Shown here: one piece after another, positions 5,747-5,975 of the stretch
Layout: each line of letters opens with the position of its first letter
Numbering within the stretch: the stretch's first letter is position 1
Assembly: GCA_964532085.1 (NCBI GenBank)
Contig: CAZHHH010000146.1
Coordinates: 1-5,975, forward strand
Length of the DNA: 5,975 bases
Reading direction: 5' to 3'
From: CAZHHH01 sp964532085
GTDB taxonomy: Bacteria > Bacteroidota > Bacteroidia > Bacteroidales > Marinilabiliaceae
Program-made: the position numbers and the translations under genes
Notes under the pieces: generated by a model
What the model was told of the DNA's origin: nothing
The model's input: the letters and a program-made list of their open reading frames with translations, nothing else
Database searches by the model: none

Positions 5747-5975
5747 ATGAAAAAAATGATTCTGTTTGCTTTAGGCTTAATGGTAATTAGCTTAGGCAGT
5801 TGTAAAAAAGAGAAAAATGATGAACACATTACTATTAATGTTAACACTAATGTTTCAGATGAAAAATTAGATAATAAAAGTGGTGGAGTTTATTTTATAT
5901 CAACCTTAGTTGGTGAGTACATTTTTAGGGTAAACCTTAAAAATGGTGATAACAATATGGTTTGTGATATGCTAC
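5747..5975 (+). CDS. Putative lipoprotein, 3' end missing
   Basis: 76 codons are visible before the right edge. Seen: a lipoprotein signal peptide with basic start MKKM, hydrophobic core ILFALGLMVIS, and lipobox L16-G17-S18-C19, followed by a charged tether KKEKNDE. The mature part begins ITINVNTNVSDEKLDNKSGGVYF, hydrophilic and rich in Asn, with no domain I recognise. Signal peptidase II would cleave before C19, and the protein would be lipid-anchored in the periplasm or at the cell surface. K20 and K21 follow the cysteine, so the acidic +2 to +5 surface-export signal described for some Bacteroidetes (for example SDDD or K(D/E)2) is at best weakly present. The start is the first in-frame ATG; M4 is an alternative. 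The ilvE terminator upstream implies separate transcription. Function unknown. Confidence 0.8.
   Translation, partial: MKKMILFALGLMVISLGSCKKEKNDEHITINVNTNVSDEKLDNKSGGVYFISTLVGEYIFRVNLKNGDNNMVCDML

Overview
The window is an AT-rich piece of a bacterial draft scaffold, most likely from the Bacteroidetes (probably Bacteroidales). Three things point there: the dCMP deaminase, the S41 protease and the DUF4834-like protein all read like Bacteroidetes versions; start codons lack strong Shine-Dalgarno sequences; and TAnnTTTG boxes, the promoter type of this phylum, lie upstream of two genes. This is recognition from memory, not a search result. A run of exactly 100 N (4156-4255) marks a scaffold gap whose true size is unknown.

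Layout. 1-1376 (minus strand) is the N-terminal 458 residues of an AspT/YidE-family membrane transporter that runs off the left edge. 1377-1823 is a divergent intergenic region. It holds a probable transporter promoter, a 226-bp gene-less palindromic element (1467-1692) flanked by a 9-bp direct repeat, and a possible promoter plus an inverted repeat before the next gene. 1824-4155 is a probable co-directional operon: dCMP deaminase, a membrane-anchored S41 carboxy-terminal processing protease, and a small DUF4834-like membrane protein that abuts the protease and is cut by the gap. 4256-4535 is non-coding as far as can be seen, with a weak hairpin and a dispersed-repeat-like palindrome. 4536-5561 is ilvE (branched-chain aminotransferase) with a clear intrinsic terminator. 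5747 to the right edge is the start of an unrecognised lipoprotein.

The genes are mainly housekeeping: nucleotide supply (dCMP to dUMP), envelope proteolysis, branched-chain amino acid metabolism and anion transport. Apart from the protease and the abutting small membrane protein, nothing suggests that they form one dedicated system. I found no CRISPR array, rRNA or tRNA gene, toxin-antitoxin pair, phage gene or convincing new multi-gene system. The most notable structure is the small mobile-element-like palindrome at 1467-1692: matched ends, an apparent 9-bp target duplication, and a perfect 22-bp GC-rich hairpin at its core.
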